From Mesorhizobium sp. BR1-1-16 (GTDB taxonomy: Bacteria; Pseudomonadota; Alphaproteobacteria; Rhizobiales; Kaistiaceae), in the NCBI RefSeq assembly GCF_020165495.1, contig NZ_JAIUIE010000001.1, positions 1,054,001 to 1,118,000 of the forward strand: a DNA stretch of 64,000 bases, read 5' to 3'. The notes beneath the pieces are model-generated. The model did not search any database. It worked only from the letters and a program-made list of their open reading frames with translations, and was not told where the DNA came from. The position numbers were made by a program, and so were the translations under genes. Below are positions 43,125 to 50,978 of the stretch, piece by piece (the stretch's first letter is position 1; every line of letters starts with the position of its first letter).

Positions 43125-44039
43125 ATGAGCGAGACCGCAGGCAGAACCCTTCTGCGTCGGCCCGCCTTCTCCGTGACGGAGGCCTTTGGTGGCTTTCGGC
43201 TGTGGTGGCTGGTGTTGCCAGCGTTCCTGTTCTTCCTCGCCTTCTTTCTCGTCCCGCTCGTCTCGCTGCTCGCCATCTCGTTCAACAAAACCGTGCCCGG
43301 CGTCATGACGCTGACGACGGCGTTCACGCTCGATAATTTCGAGCGGATCTTCACGCGGTCGATCTACTACAGGTCGATCCTGCGCTCGATCGGCATTGGC
43401 ATCGTCGTCGCCGCGATTGCCCTGGTCCTCGGCTATCCGCTCGCCTTCCTCATCGCCAAGACCGAGCATCCCGGCCGCAACACGCTGCTGATGATCCTGG
43501 TGCTGTCCTCGATGCAGCTCGACATGGTCATCCGCATGTACGGGCTGATGGTGCTGATGGGCGATACCGGTCTCATCAACAGCGCCCTCATCTGGAGCGG
43601 CCTGATCCATGAGCCGCTGCCGCTGATGTACAACACGTTCGGGGTGGTGGTCGGGCTCGTCCAAGTCACGCTGCCCTTCATGGTGCTGTCGCTGATCGGC
43701 ATCATCCGAGCCATCCATCCCTCGCTCGAGGAAGCCGCGCGGAGCCTCGGCGCGACGCGGGCGGAAGCGTTCCGCCAGATCGTGTTACCGCTCTCGATGC
43801 CGGGGATTCTCGCCGGGTCGCTGCTCGTCTTCGCGCTGTCGATCAGTTCCTATGTCGTGCCGGCGCTGATGGGCGGCTGGAAGGTCGTGGTGCTGCCGAT
43901 CCACATCTACCAGCAGATTGCCGAATCCGGCCGCTGGCAGTTCGGCGCCGCGGTTGCGGCCGTGCTGTTCGTGACCAGCCTTATCGCCGTCTTTGTCTAT
44001 CACCGGGCCGCCGTCTGGACCTCGGGAGGCCGCACCTGA
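43125..44039 (+). CDS. Polyamine-type ABC transporter permease 1 (PotB-like)
   Basis: The 304-residue protein has six or more hydrophobic segments and the permease EAA loop EEAARSLGATRAEAFRQIVLPLSMPGILAGSLLVF. The N-terminal cytoplasmic leader and FFLVPLVSLLAISFNK first helix fit the PotB/spermidine class. Its stop overlaps the start of the second permease (TGATG). With the genes at 44039, 44905 and 46063 it forms a complete importer. Confidence 0.9.
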   Translation: MSETAGRTLLRRPAFSVTEAFGGFRLWWLVLPAFLFFLAFFLVPLVSLLAISFNKTVPGVMTLTTAFTLDNFERIFTRSIYYRSILRSIGIGIVVAAIALVLGYPLAFLIAKTEHPGRNTLLMILVLSSMQLDMVIRMYGLMVLMGDTGLINSALIWSGLIHEPLPLMYNTFGVVVGLVQVTLPFMVLSLIGIIRAIHPSLEEAARSLGATRAEAFRQIVLPLSMPGILAGSLLVFALSISSYVVPALMGGWKVVVLPIHIYQQIAESGRWQFGAAVAAVLFVTSLIAVFVYHRAAVWTSGGRT

Positions 44040-44842
44040 TGCGCGACGAGGCCGCCGTGTCCCTGCTGTTCAAGGCCGTCGCGATGCTGACGCTCGTCGT
44101 CCTGCTGCTGCCGGTCGTGATCGTCGTCCTCGCCGGGCTCAACGCTGGCGACTACCTGACCTTCCCGCCCAAGGGGCTGTCACTGCGCTGGGTGGTGGCG
44201 TTTCTCGGTTCGGCGACGTTCATGTCCGCCTATGTCTACAGCTTCGTCCTGGCGCTGGTCGCGACGCTCATCTCGACCGTGATCGGCACGCTAGCCTCGC
44301 TTTATCTGTCGCGATCGCGCAGCGGAGCGGCAGCTGCGCTGCGGGGCTTCTTCATGCTGCCGGTCGTGCTGCCCGGCGTCGTTCTCGGCCTCGCGCTCTA
44401 CATCTTCTATGTCACGACGGATATCGGCCTGGCGCGGACCTTCGCGGGGCTCCTGATCGGCCATGTCCTGGTCACATGCCCCTTCGTGATCGCCACCGTC
44501 ACGGCCTCGATGGTCGGCTTCGACCTCTCGCTCGAGGAAGCGGCGCGCAGCCTCGGTGCTTCGCCCTGGACGGCCTTCCGCAAAATCACGCTCCGCCTCA
44601 TCGCTCCGGGCATCTCGGCTGGTGCGATCTTCGCCTTCATCGTGTCGTTCGGACAGTTCGAGACCACGCTGTTCCTGACGGTTCCCAACCACGAGCCGCT
44701 GCCGATGGCGATGTATATTTCGCTTCGCTACAAATTCGAGCCCACCGCCGCTGCGGCCGGCATCTTCGCCATCGCCCTCGTTGCCCTTTCGACCGTCGTC
44801 TCATCGCGGCTGGTCAGCCTCCGGCGCGTCTTCCGCGCCTGA
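44039..44842 (+). CDS. Polyamine-type ABC transporter permease 2 (PotC-like)
   Basis: The 267-residue membrane protein has the EAA loop EEAARSLGASPWTAFRKITLRLIAPGISAGAIFAF and the PotC-like extracytoplasmic region DYLTFPPKGLSLRW. It pairs with the PotB-like permease encoded just upstream, sharing one base with its stop codon. Confidence 0.9.
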   Translation: MRDEAAVSLLFKAVAMLTLVVLLLPVVIVVLAGLNAGDYLTFPPKGLSLRWVVAFLGSATFMSAYVYSFVLALVATLISTVIGTLASLYLSRSRSGAAAALRGFFMLPVVLPGVVLGLALYIFYVTTDIGLARTFAGLLIGHVLVTCPFVIATVTASMVGFDLSLEEAARSLGASPWTAFRKITLRLIAPGISAGAIFAFIVSFGQFETTLFLTVPNHEPLPMAMYISLRYKFEPTAAAAGIFAIALVALSTVVSSRLVSLRRVFRA

Positions 44843-44904
44843 TCGCAAGCTCCGCCGCGTCCGCATGACGGCCGCGGTTCATACCGAAAAAGGACAGGGA
44901 AAGA

Positions 44905-46026
44905 ATGACCAGCAGCAGCAAGGGAGGCGGGGCCACCCGCCGCGGATTCCTGAAGGGCACCGCCGGCCTCGCGGCCATGGGCGCCGGCGTCAACCTCTTC
45001 AACATCAACCATGCCTGGTCGGCCGACGCCGTCTATGAGGGTGGCGTGTTCGATGCCGGCGGGGCGACGCTCAACATCGCGGAGTGGGGCGGCTTCTGGG
45101 AGGAGATCGTCCGCAAGGAGATGCTCGACGCCTTCGAGAAGGATTTCAACTGCAAGATCGTCTATGAGAGCTCCTTCCCATGGTTCCCGAAATTCGTGGC
45201 CGGCGGCCCCGAAAAGCCGCCATTCGCGATCGCGAACTGGAACTATGGCGAGATGTTCAAGACGGCGGCGGCCGGTGATTTCTTCACGCCGCTGGATGAA
45301 GTCATCGCCAATGTTCCGAACGCCAAGAATATCTGGCCTTTCGCGACGGCGACCGGTGTCGGCGTCACCTGGAGCTACACGCGCTACTGCTATGCCTATC
45401 GTACCGACCTGGTCGATCCGGCGATCAAGACGTTCAAGGACTTCTGGGAAGAGAAGTTCGCTGGGAAGCGCGGCACCTATGTGACGTCGAACGGTCTGCA
45501 GATGGACTTCTTCATCGCCTCCTGCGCGCTGTTCGGCAAGGACCAGTATGATCTCGACGCCGGCTATGAGGCCATGAAGCAGGCCATGCCGATGAAGATC
45601 TCCGATTTCACCGGTAATATGCAGACCCTTTTGGAGCGCGGCGAAGTCATCTTGGCCGTCCAGCATGATGCCGAGGTTTATCAGATGATGGATCGGGGCA
45701 TAAAGGTCGCGCCCTATCTCTGGGAAGAGAAGAAGCCGATCCTTACCCAGACCAAGACCATCAGCAAATATCTGGAGCCTGTGCAGAAGAAGCTCGCTTA
45801 CGCGCTGCTCAATCTGACGCTCGACCAGAAGCTGCAGTCCGTCATGTGCGAGAAGTTCTATCAGCGGCCGGTCAACAAGGACGTGGTCGTCACGCCGAAC
45901 CTCGCCTCGAAGGGCGTCACCAATACGGCGGACGCCACGGCCGGTTACTGGACGCCGGATTGGAAGAGCTACAACGAGAACGAGGCGGACATCGTCGAGA
46001 CCGTCAACGGCATCTTTGCCGGCTGA
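44905..46026 (+). CDS. Polyamine-type ABC substrate-binding protein, Tat-exported
   Basis: The 373-residue protein starts with a twin-arginine signal (TRRGFLKGTAGLAAMGAGVNLF, cleavage about AWSA) and continues as a PotD-type extracellular solute-binding protein (LNIAEWGGFWEEIVRKEMLDAFEKDFNCKIVYE). Tat export implies folding before export. The ligand is not evident; the operon partners (racemase, HyuA-like, DUF917) point to a hydantoin-like compound rather than a polyamine (inference). Confidence 0.88.
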   Translation: MTSSSKGGGATRRGFLKGTAGLAAMGAGVNLFNINHAWSADAVYEGGVFDAGGATLNIAEWGGFWEEIVRKEMLDAFEKDFNCKIVYESSFPWFPKFVAGGPEKPPFAIANWNYGEMFKTAAAGDFFTPLDEVIANVPNAKNIWPFATATGVGVTWSYTRYCYAYRTDLVDPAIKTFKDFWEEKFAGKRGTYVTSNGLQMDFFIASCALFGKDQYDLDAGYEAMKQAMPMKISDFTGNMQTLLERGEVILAVQHDAEVYQMMDRGIKVAPYLWEEKKPILTQTKTISKYLEPVQKKLAYALLNLTLDQKLQSVMCEKFYQRPVNKDVVVTPNLASKGVTNTADATAGYWTPDWKSYNENEADIVETVNGIFAG

Positions 46027-46062
46027 TCGCCCCGATAGATCGATCCCGGAACCGGAAGAGCC

Positions 46063-47130
46063 ATGTCCGACATCCGCCTTGTGAACCTCACCAAAAGTTA
46101 TGGCGAGGGGAACGCCGTCTCCGAGGTCAATCTCGAAATCGGGGAGGGGGAGTTCTTCTCCCTTCTCGGACCCTCCGGCTGCGGCAAGTCGACGACGCTG
46201 CGCATGATCGCCGGATTCATCCGCCCGACATCAGGGCAGATCTTCGTCGGTCGCGACGACATCACGGCGCTGCCGCCTGAAAGGCGGGACATTGGCATCG
46301 TGTTCCAGAATTACGCGATCTTCCCGCATATGAATGTCGCGGAAAACATCGCCTTTGGCCTCAAGCTCCGCAAGCTGCCGAAGGCCGAGATCGCCCGCCG
46401 CATCGAGGCGGCGCTGAAGCAGGTCGGCCTTGCCGGCTATGATGATCGCTACCAGCGCCAGCTTTCCGGCGGCGAGCAGCAGCGCGTCGCGCTGGCCCGC
46501 GTGCTCGTCACCGAACCGCGCATCCTGCTCCTCGACGAGCCGTTGTCGGCACTCGACAAGGGGCTGCGCGAGGAGATGAAGTTCTGGATCAAGGATCTCC
46601 AGAAGAAGCTCCGCATCACCACTGTCTATGTGACGCATGACCAGGACGAGGCGCTGACCATGTCCGATCGCATTGGCGTCATGTCGAAATCGCGCATCGT
46701 GCAGGTCGGCTCGCCACAGGAGATCTACGAGCGGCCGAAGACCCTGTTCGTGACGTCTTTCATCGGCCACTCCAACGTCCTGGACGTGACGGTGACGGGC
46801 CGCGAGGGCGACATGGCCGTGGTCGTGCTCGATGGCCGCGAGATGCGTGCCCGCGGCGCGGCCGATCTCAAGCCGGGAGCATCGGCGAAGCTGGTCGTGC
46901 GGCCGGAGAACATCCTGATGGGCGCGGCGCTCGGCGACGGGGAGCCCCGGCTTGCGGCGACGGTTCTCAGCGAAACCTATCAAGGCGCGCTTGTCCGCTA
47001 CCGCCTGAAGCTCGGCAGCCAGGAGATCGTCGCCGAACGGCAGAACCAGGCGCATGTCGAGCGCTTCGCGCCCGGCACCGAAATCATGATCGGCTGGGAT
47101 CCCGGCTGGTCCGAGGCGCTCACCGCCTGA
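46063..47130 (+). CDS. Polyamine-type ABC ATP-binding protein (PotA-like)
   Basis: The 355-residue protein has Walker A GPSGCGKST (near 37), Q-loop FQNYAIFPHM, signature LSGGEQQRVALAR, Walker B RILLLDEPLSALD and the H-loop YVTHDQDEALT, followed by a TOBE-type C-terminal regulatory domain (VRPENILMG...). It energises the importer formed with the two permeases upstream. Confidence 0.93.
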   Translation: MSDIRLVNLTKSYGEGNAVSEVNLEIGEGEFFSLLGPSGCGKSTTLRMIAGFIRPTSGQIFVGRDDITALPPERRDIGIVFQNYAIFPHMNVAENIAFGLKLRKLPKAEIARRIEAALKQVGLAGYDDRYQRQLSGGEQQRVALARVLVTEPRILLLDEPLSALDKGLREEMKFWIKDLQKKLRITTVYVTHDQDEALTMSDRIGVMSKSRIVQVGSPQEIYERPKTLFVTSFIGHSNVLDVTVTGREGDMAVVVLDGREMRARGAADLKPGASAKLVVRPENILMGAALGDGEPRLAATVLSETYQGALVRYRLKLGSQEIVAERQNQAHVERFAPGTEIMIGWDPGWSEALTA

Positions 47131-47169
47131 TCGTCAAACACAGAAACGCAACAACGAAGGTTCGCATCC

Positions 47170-48711
47170 ATGCGCATCGGCATCGACGTCGGCGGCACCA
47201 ACACCGACGCCGCCCTCATGGACGGCATCACCGTCAAGGGCGCCTGCAAAACGCCAACCACCGCCGACGTCAGCTCGGGCATCATCGCCGTGCTGAAGGA
47301 GGTGCTCAGGATGACCGGCGTTGCGGCGTCCGAGATCCAGGCCGTCATGATCGGCACGACGCATTTCACCAATGCCGTCGTCGAGCGAAAGCGCCTGCTC
47401 GAGGTCGCAGCCATCCGTCTCGGACTGCCGGCGACCCGCGCGCTCCCGCCCATGACTGATTGGCCGAGCGACCTCGCAACGACACTCGGGCGCCACACCT
47501 TCATGGTGCGGGGCGGCCACGAGTTCGACGGCCGCGAGATCGCCCCGCTCGACGAGAAGGAAATCCTGCGGATCGCGGGCGAGATCAAGGCGCGCGGCAT
47601 CCGCACCGCTTCGGTGACGTCGGTGTTCTCCCCGGTCACGCCGGTCATGGAGCAGCGCGCGGCGGAAATCCTGCTGGCGGAAATCCCAGGTCTCGCGATC
47701 TCGCTGAGCCATGAGATCGGCCGCGTCGGTTTTCTCGAGCGCGAGAACGCCTCGATCATGAACGCCTGCCTCGCCGACCTCTCGGCAAAGGTCGTCAGTT
47801 CGTTCCGCAACGCGCTCAAGGAGCTTGCGATCGAAGCACCGTTCTTCATCAGCCAGAATGACGGAACGCTGATGACGCCGGATTATGTCGAACGCTATCC
47901 GGTGCTGACTTTTGCTTCTGGTCCGACCAACTCCATGCGCGGCGCCGCGATGCTGGCCGGGCGCAAGGAGGCAATGGTGGTCGACATCGGCGGCACCACC
48001 TCGGATGTCGGCATGCTGATGCAGGGCTTTCCGCGCGAATCCGCCGTGGCGGTCGATATCGGCGGCGTGCGCACCAATTTCCGCATGCCGGATGTTCTGG
48101 CCGTCGGGCTTGGCGGCGGTTCGCTCGTCCGCGACGACGGCGCGCGCATCGGGCCGGATTCTGTCGGCTATGAGATCACCTCGAAGGCGCTCGTCTTCGG
48201 CGGCGATACGCTGACGACCACCGATATCATCGTGGCGGCGGGTCTCGAGGATATCGGCGATCGGTCGCGCGTCGCGCATATCCCGGCGAAGACCATCGCC
48301 ACCGCGCTCGATACGATCCACCGCATGGTCGACGAGGCGGTCGATCGGATGAAGACCAGCGCCGAGCCATTGCCCGTCATCCTGGTCGGCGGCGGCTCGA
48401 TCCTCGTCTCGCGGCAGCTTCCCTCCGCTTCCGAAGTGATCCGCCCGGAAAATGCTTCCGTCGCCAATGCCATCGGCGCGGCCATCGCGCAGGTCGGCGG
48501 CGAAGTCGACCGCATCTTCTCGCTGGAAGGGACCTCGCGCGACGTGGTCCTCGACGGTGCCAAGGCCGAAGCCGCGGAACGGGCTACGAAGGCCGGCGCC
48601 GATCCCGCCACGGTGAAGATCGTCGACATCGAGGAGGTACCGCTCGCTTATCTGCCCGGCAGCGCGACGCGCATTCGCGTCAAGGCCGTCGGCGATCTGG
48701 TCATGGCGTGA
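47170..48711 (+). CDS. Hydantoinase A-like protein (short form)
   Basis: The 513-residue protein begins MRIGIDVGGTNTDAALMDG and carries GTTHFTNAVVERK and VVDIGGTTSDVGMLMQGFPRE, the nucleotide-binding motifs of the hydantoinase A/oxoprolinase family. It is shorter than the ~680-residue HyuA and has no HyuB partner; instead two DUF917 genes follow, 7 bp apart. The HyuA-DUF917 pairing is frequent and suggests they act together on a cyclic amide. Substrate unproven. Confidence 0.87.
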   Translation: MRIGIDVGGTNTDAALMDGITVKGACKTPTTADVSSGIIAVLKEVLRMTGVAASEIQAVMIGTTHFTNAVVERKRLLEVAAIRLGLPATRALPPMTDWPSDLATTLGRHTFMVRGGHEFDGREIAPLDEKEILRIAGEIKARGIRTASVTSVFSPVTPVMEQRAAEILLAEIPGLAISLSHEIGRVGFLERENASIMNACLADLSAKVVSSFRNALKELAIEAPFFISQNDGTLMTPDYVERYPVLTFASGPTNSMRGAAMLAGRKEAMVVDIGGTTSDVGMLMQGFPRESAVAVDIGGVRTNFRMPDVLAVGLGGGSLVRDDGARIGPDSVGYEITSKALVFGGDTLTTTDIIVAAGLEDIGDRSRVAHIPAKTIATALDTIHRMVDEAVDRMKTSAEPLPVILVGGGSILVSRQLPSASEVIRPENASVANAIGAAIAQVGGEVDRIFSLEGTSRDVVLDGAKAEAAERATKAGADPATVKIVDIEEVPLAYLPGSATRIRVKAVGDLVMA

Positions 48712-48718
48712 GGCGGCC

Positions 48719-49807
48719 ATGAAACTCACATCCGAAGACCTGCACGACCTCGCCATCGGCGCGGCCTTTCTCGGCACGGGCGGCGGCGGCAATCCCTATG
48801 TCGGGCGGCTGATGGTGCAACGCTGCCTGGATGAGGGGCTCAGCGTCGACGTCATCGATCCCTCGGAGCTTGCCGACGATGCGCTGGTGATCCCGACTGC
48901 CATGATGGGCGCGCCGACGGTGCTGATCGAAAAGCTGCCGAGCGGCGAGGAGGCGATCGGTTCGCTGCGCGCGCTGGAGCGCTATCTCGGGCGCAAGGCG
49001 GACGCCACGATGCCGATCGAGATTGGCGGGATCAATTCCACCATCCCGCTCGTCGTCGGCGCCCGGCTCGGCCTGCCGATCGTCGATGCGGACGGGATGG
49101 GCCGCGCCTTTCCCGAACTGCAGATGGAGACGTTCGGCGTCTATGGCGTTTCGGGCAGCCCGATGGTCGTGACCGACGAATATGGCGATTCCACCTTGCT
49201 CAACGGCGCCGACAACAAGCAGATGGAGTGGCTCTCGCGCATGGTGGCGATCCGCATGGGTGGTTGCGCCTATATCGCCGAATATTCGATGTCGGGCGCG
49301 GATGTGAAGCGCACGGCCGTGCCGAATACGATGACGCTCGCGATGCGCATCGGCCGCTGCCTACGCGAGGCCAAGGCGAACCATGAGAGCCCGTTCGACG
49401 CGCTGCTGCGGCTGTTGCCGCAGACGCTCTACAATCACGGCCGCATCATCTTTACCGGCAAGATCGTCGATGTGGCGCGCGAGACGCGCAACGGCTTCTC
49501 GATCGGTCGGGCGCGAATCGATGGTCTCGGACCCTGGCGCGGCACGATGGAGATCGAGATCCAGAACGAGAACCTGATCGCCCGTGTCGACGGCAAGGTG
49601 AGGGCCATCGTTCCCGATCTCATCTGCATCATGGACAGCGAAAGCGCCGAGCCGATTACCACCGAGAATCTGCGCTATGGCCAGCGTGTCACGGTCGTCG
49701 CCGTCGCGGTGCCCGAGATCATGCGGACGCCCGAGGCGCTCGACGTCTTTGGGCCGCGCTGTTTCGGCCTCGACGAACCCTTCACGCCCATCGAGACGAT
49801 GACCTGA
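48719..49807 (+). CDS. DUF917 family protein, copy 1
   Basis: The 362-residue protein shows the family hallmarks: LHDLAIGAAFLGTGGGGNPYVG, MMGAPTVLIEKLPSGEE, EIGGINSTIPLVV, GLPIVDADGMGRAFPELQMETFGVYG. As I recall, the family has been renamed for S-methyl-thiohydantoin desulfurase members, which would suit a hydantoin-type pathway, but function here is inferred. It is paired with a second copy 2 bp downstream. Confidence 0.85.
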   Translation: MKLTSEDLHDLAIGAAFLGTGGGGNPYVGRLMVQRCLDEGLSVDVIDPSELADDALVIPTAMMGAPTVLIEKLPSGEEAIGSLRALERYLGRKADATMPIEIGGINSTIPLVVGARLGLPIVDADGMGRAFPELQMETFGVYGVSGSPMVVTDEYGDSTLLNGADNKQMEWLSRMVAIRMGGCAYIAEYSMSGADVKRTAVPNTMTLAMRIGRCLREAKANHESPFDALLRLLPQTLYNHGRIIFTGKIVDVARETRNGFSIGRARIDGLGPWRGTMEIEIQNENLIARVDGKVRAIVPDLICIMDSESAEPITTENLRYGQRVTVVAVAVPEIMRTPEALDVFGPRCFGLDEPFTPIETMT

Positions 49808-49809
49808 CC

Positions 49810-50904
49810 ATGCGCACGCATATCACCCTGGATGATCTCGACGACCTCGCGGTCGGTGCCGCCATTCTCGGCACGGGCGGTGGCGGTGACCCTTATATGG
49901 GCAAGCTGATGGCCCGTGCCGCGATCGAGGCGCATGGACCGGTTCCGCTGATCCCGGTCGACGAACTGCCGGATGCCTTCAATATCGTCGCCTGCGGTGC
50001 GATGGGGGCGCCGACAATCCTGATCGAGAAACTGCCGAGCGGCGAGGAGATGGGCCGTGCGCTAGACCTCTATGAGCGCTACACCGGCCGAACACTCGAC
50101 GCGCTCATTCCCTTCGAGGCGGGTGGAATCAACTCGACGATTCCGCTGATGGCAGCGGCGAAGCGGGGTCTTCCCGTTGTCGATGCCGATGGCATGGGCC
50201 GGGCGTTCCCGCAGCTCGAGATGGAGACGTTCAATGTCTATGGGGTGCCGGCGGCGCCGGTTGCCATAGCGGACGAGCGCGGCAACACCGGCATCATCGA
50301 GGTTCAGGCGGCTGCGAAATCCGAATGGATCGCGCGCGGCCTGACGATCCGCATGGGTGGTCAATCATTCATCGCCAATTACGGCATGGACGGCGCCACC
50401 TGCCGCCGCGTCTCGGTTCCTGGCACGGTTTCGTTGGCGCTCGGCATCGGGCGCACGATGCGTGAAGCCAAGGCCCAGCATCGCGACAGTCTCGACAGTC
50501 TGATCGAATTCTTCGCGGGGACGCATTACGAGGAGGCTCGGGTCGTCGGCTCGGGCAAGGTCGTCGACGTTTCCAGGCGTGTCCAGAACGGCTGGTCGGT
50601 CGGGATCGTGACGATCGAGCCGTTTCAGCGCGGCGCCGAGCCGATCCGCATCCAGATCCAGAACGAGAATCTGGTCGCCGAGCAGGCGGGCGAAATTCTC
50701 GCCATCGTGCCTGATCTCATCTCTCTCCTCGACGTCGATACCGGCGAGGCGATCACGACAGAACGCCTGCGCTATGGCCAGCGCGTCAACATCCTGGCCG
50801 TGCGCGTTCCGCCGATCATGCGTACGCCCGAGGCGCTTGACGTGTTCGGTCCGAAGGCCTTCGGTCTTGATCACGCCTATCGCCCGCTCGGACTTTCGAC
50901 GTGA
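49810..50904 (+). CDS. DUF917 family protein, copy 2
   Basis: The 364-residue protein is a clear paralogue of the preceding one: LDDLAVGAAILGTGGGGDPYMG, AMGAPTILIEKLPSGEE, EAGGINSTIPLMA, GLPVVDADGMGRAFPQLEMETFNVYG, and the same C-terminal LRYGQRVNILAVRVPPIMRTPEALDVFGPKAFGLDH. The two copies differ in their middles, so they may form a heteromer or act on successive intermediates. Confidence 0.85.
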   Translation: MRTHITLDDLDDLAVGAAILGTGGGGDPYMGKLMARAAIEAHGPVPLIPVDELPDAFNIVACGAMGAPTILIEKLPSGEEMGRALDLYERYTGRTLDALIPFEAGGINSTIPLMAAAKRGLPVVDADGMGRAFPQLEMETFNVYGVPAAPVAIADERGNTGIIEVQAAAKSEWIARGLTIRMGGQSFIANYGMDGATCRRVSVPGTVSLALGIGRTMREAKAQHRDSLDSLIEFFAGTHYEEARVVGSGKVVDVSRRVQNGWSVGIVTIEPFQRGAEPIRIQIQNENLVAEQAGEILAIVPDLISLLDVDTGEAITTERLRYGQRVNILAVRVPPIMRTPEALDVFGPKAFGLDHAYRPLGLST

Positions 50905-50978
50905 CGCGGCAAAGGGCCTGGAAATTGCTTGATAGAGCTGGCGGAGGCAGCTGAACGAAGCGGGAGGTGCATCGGGTC

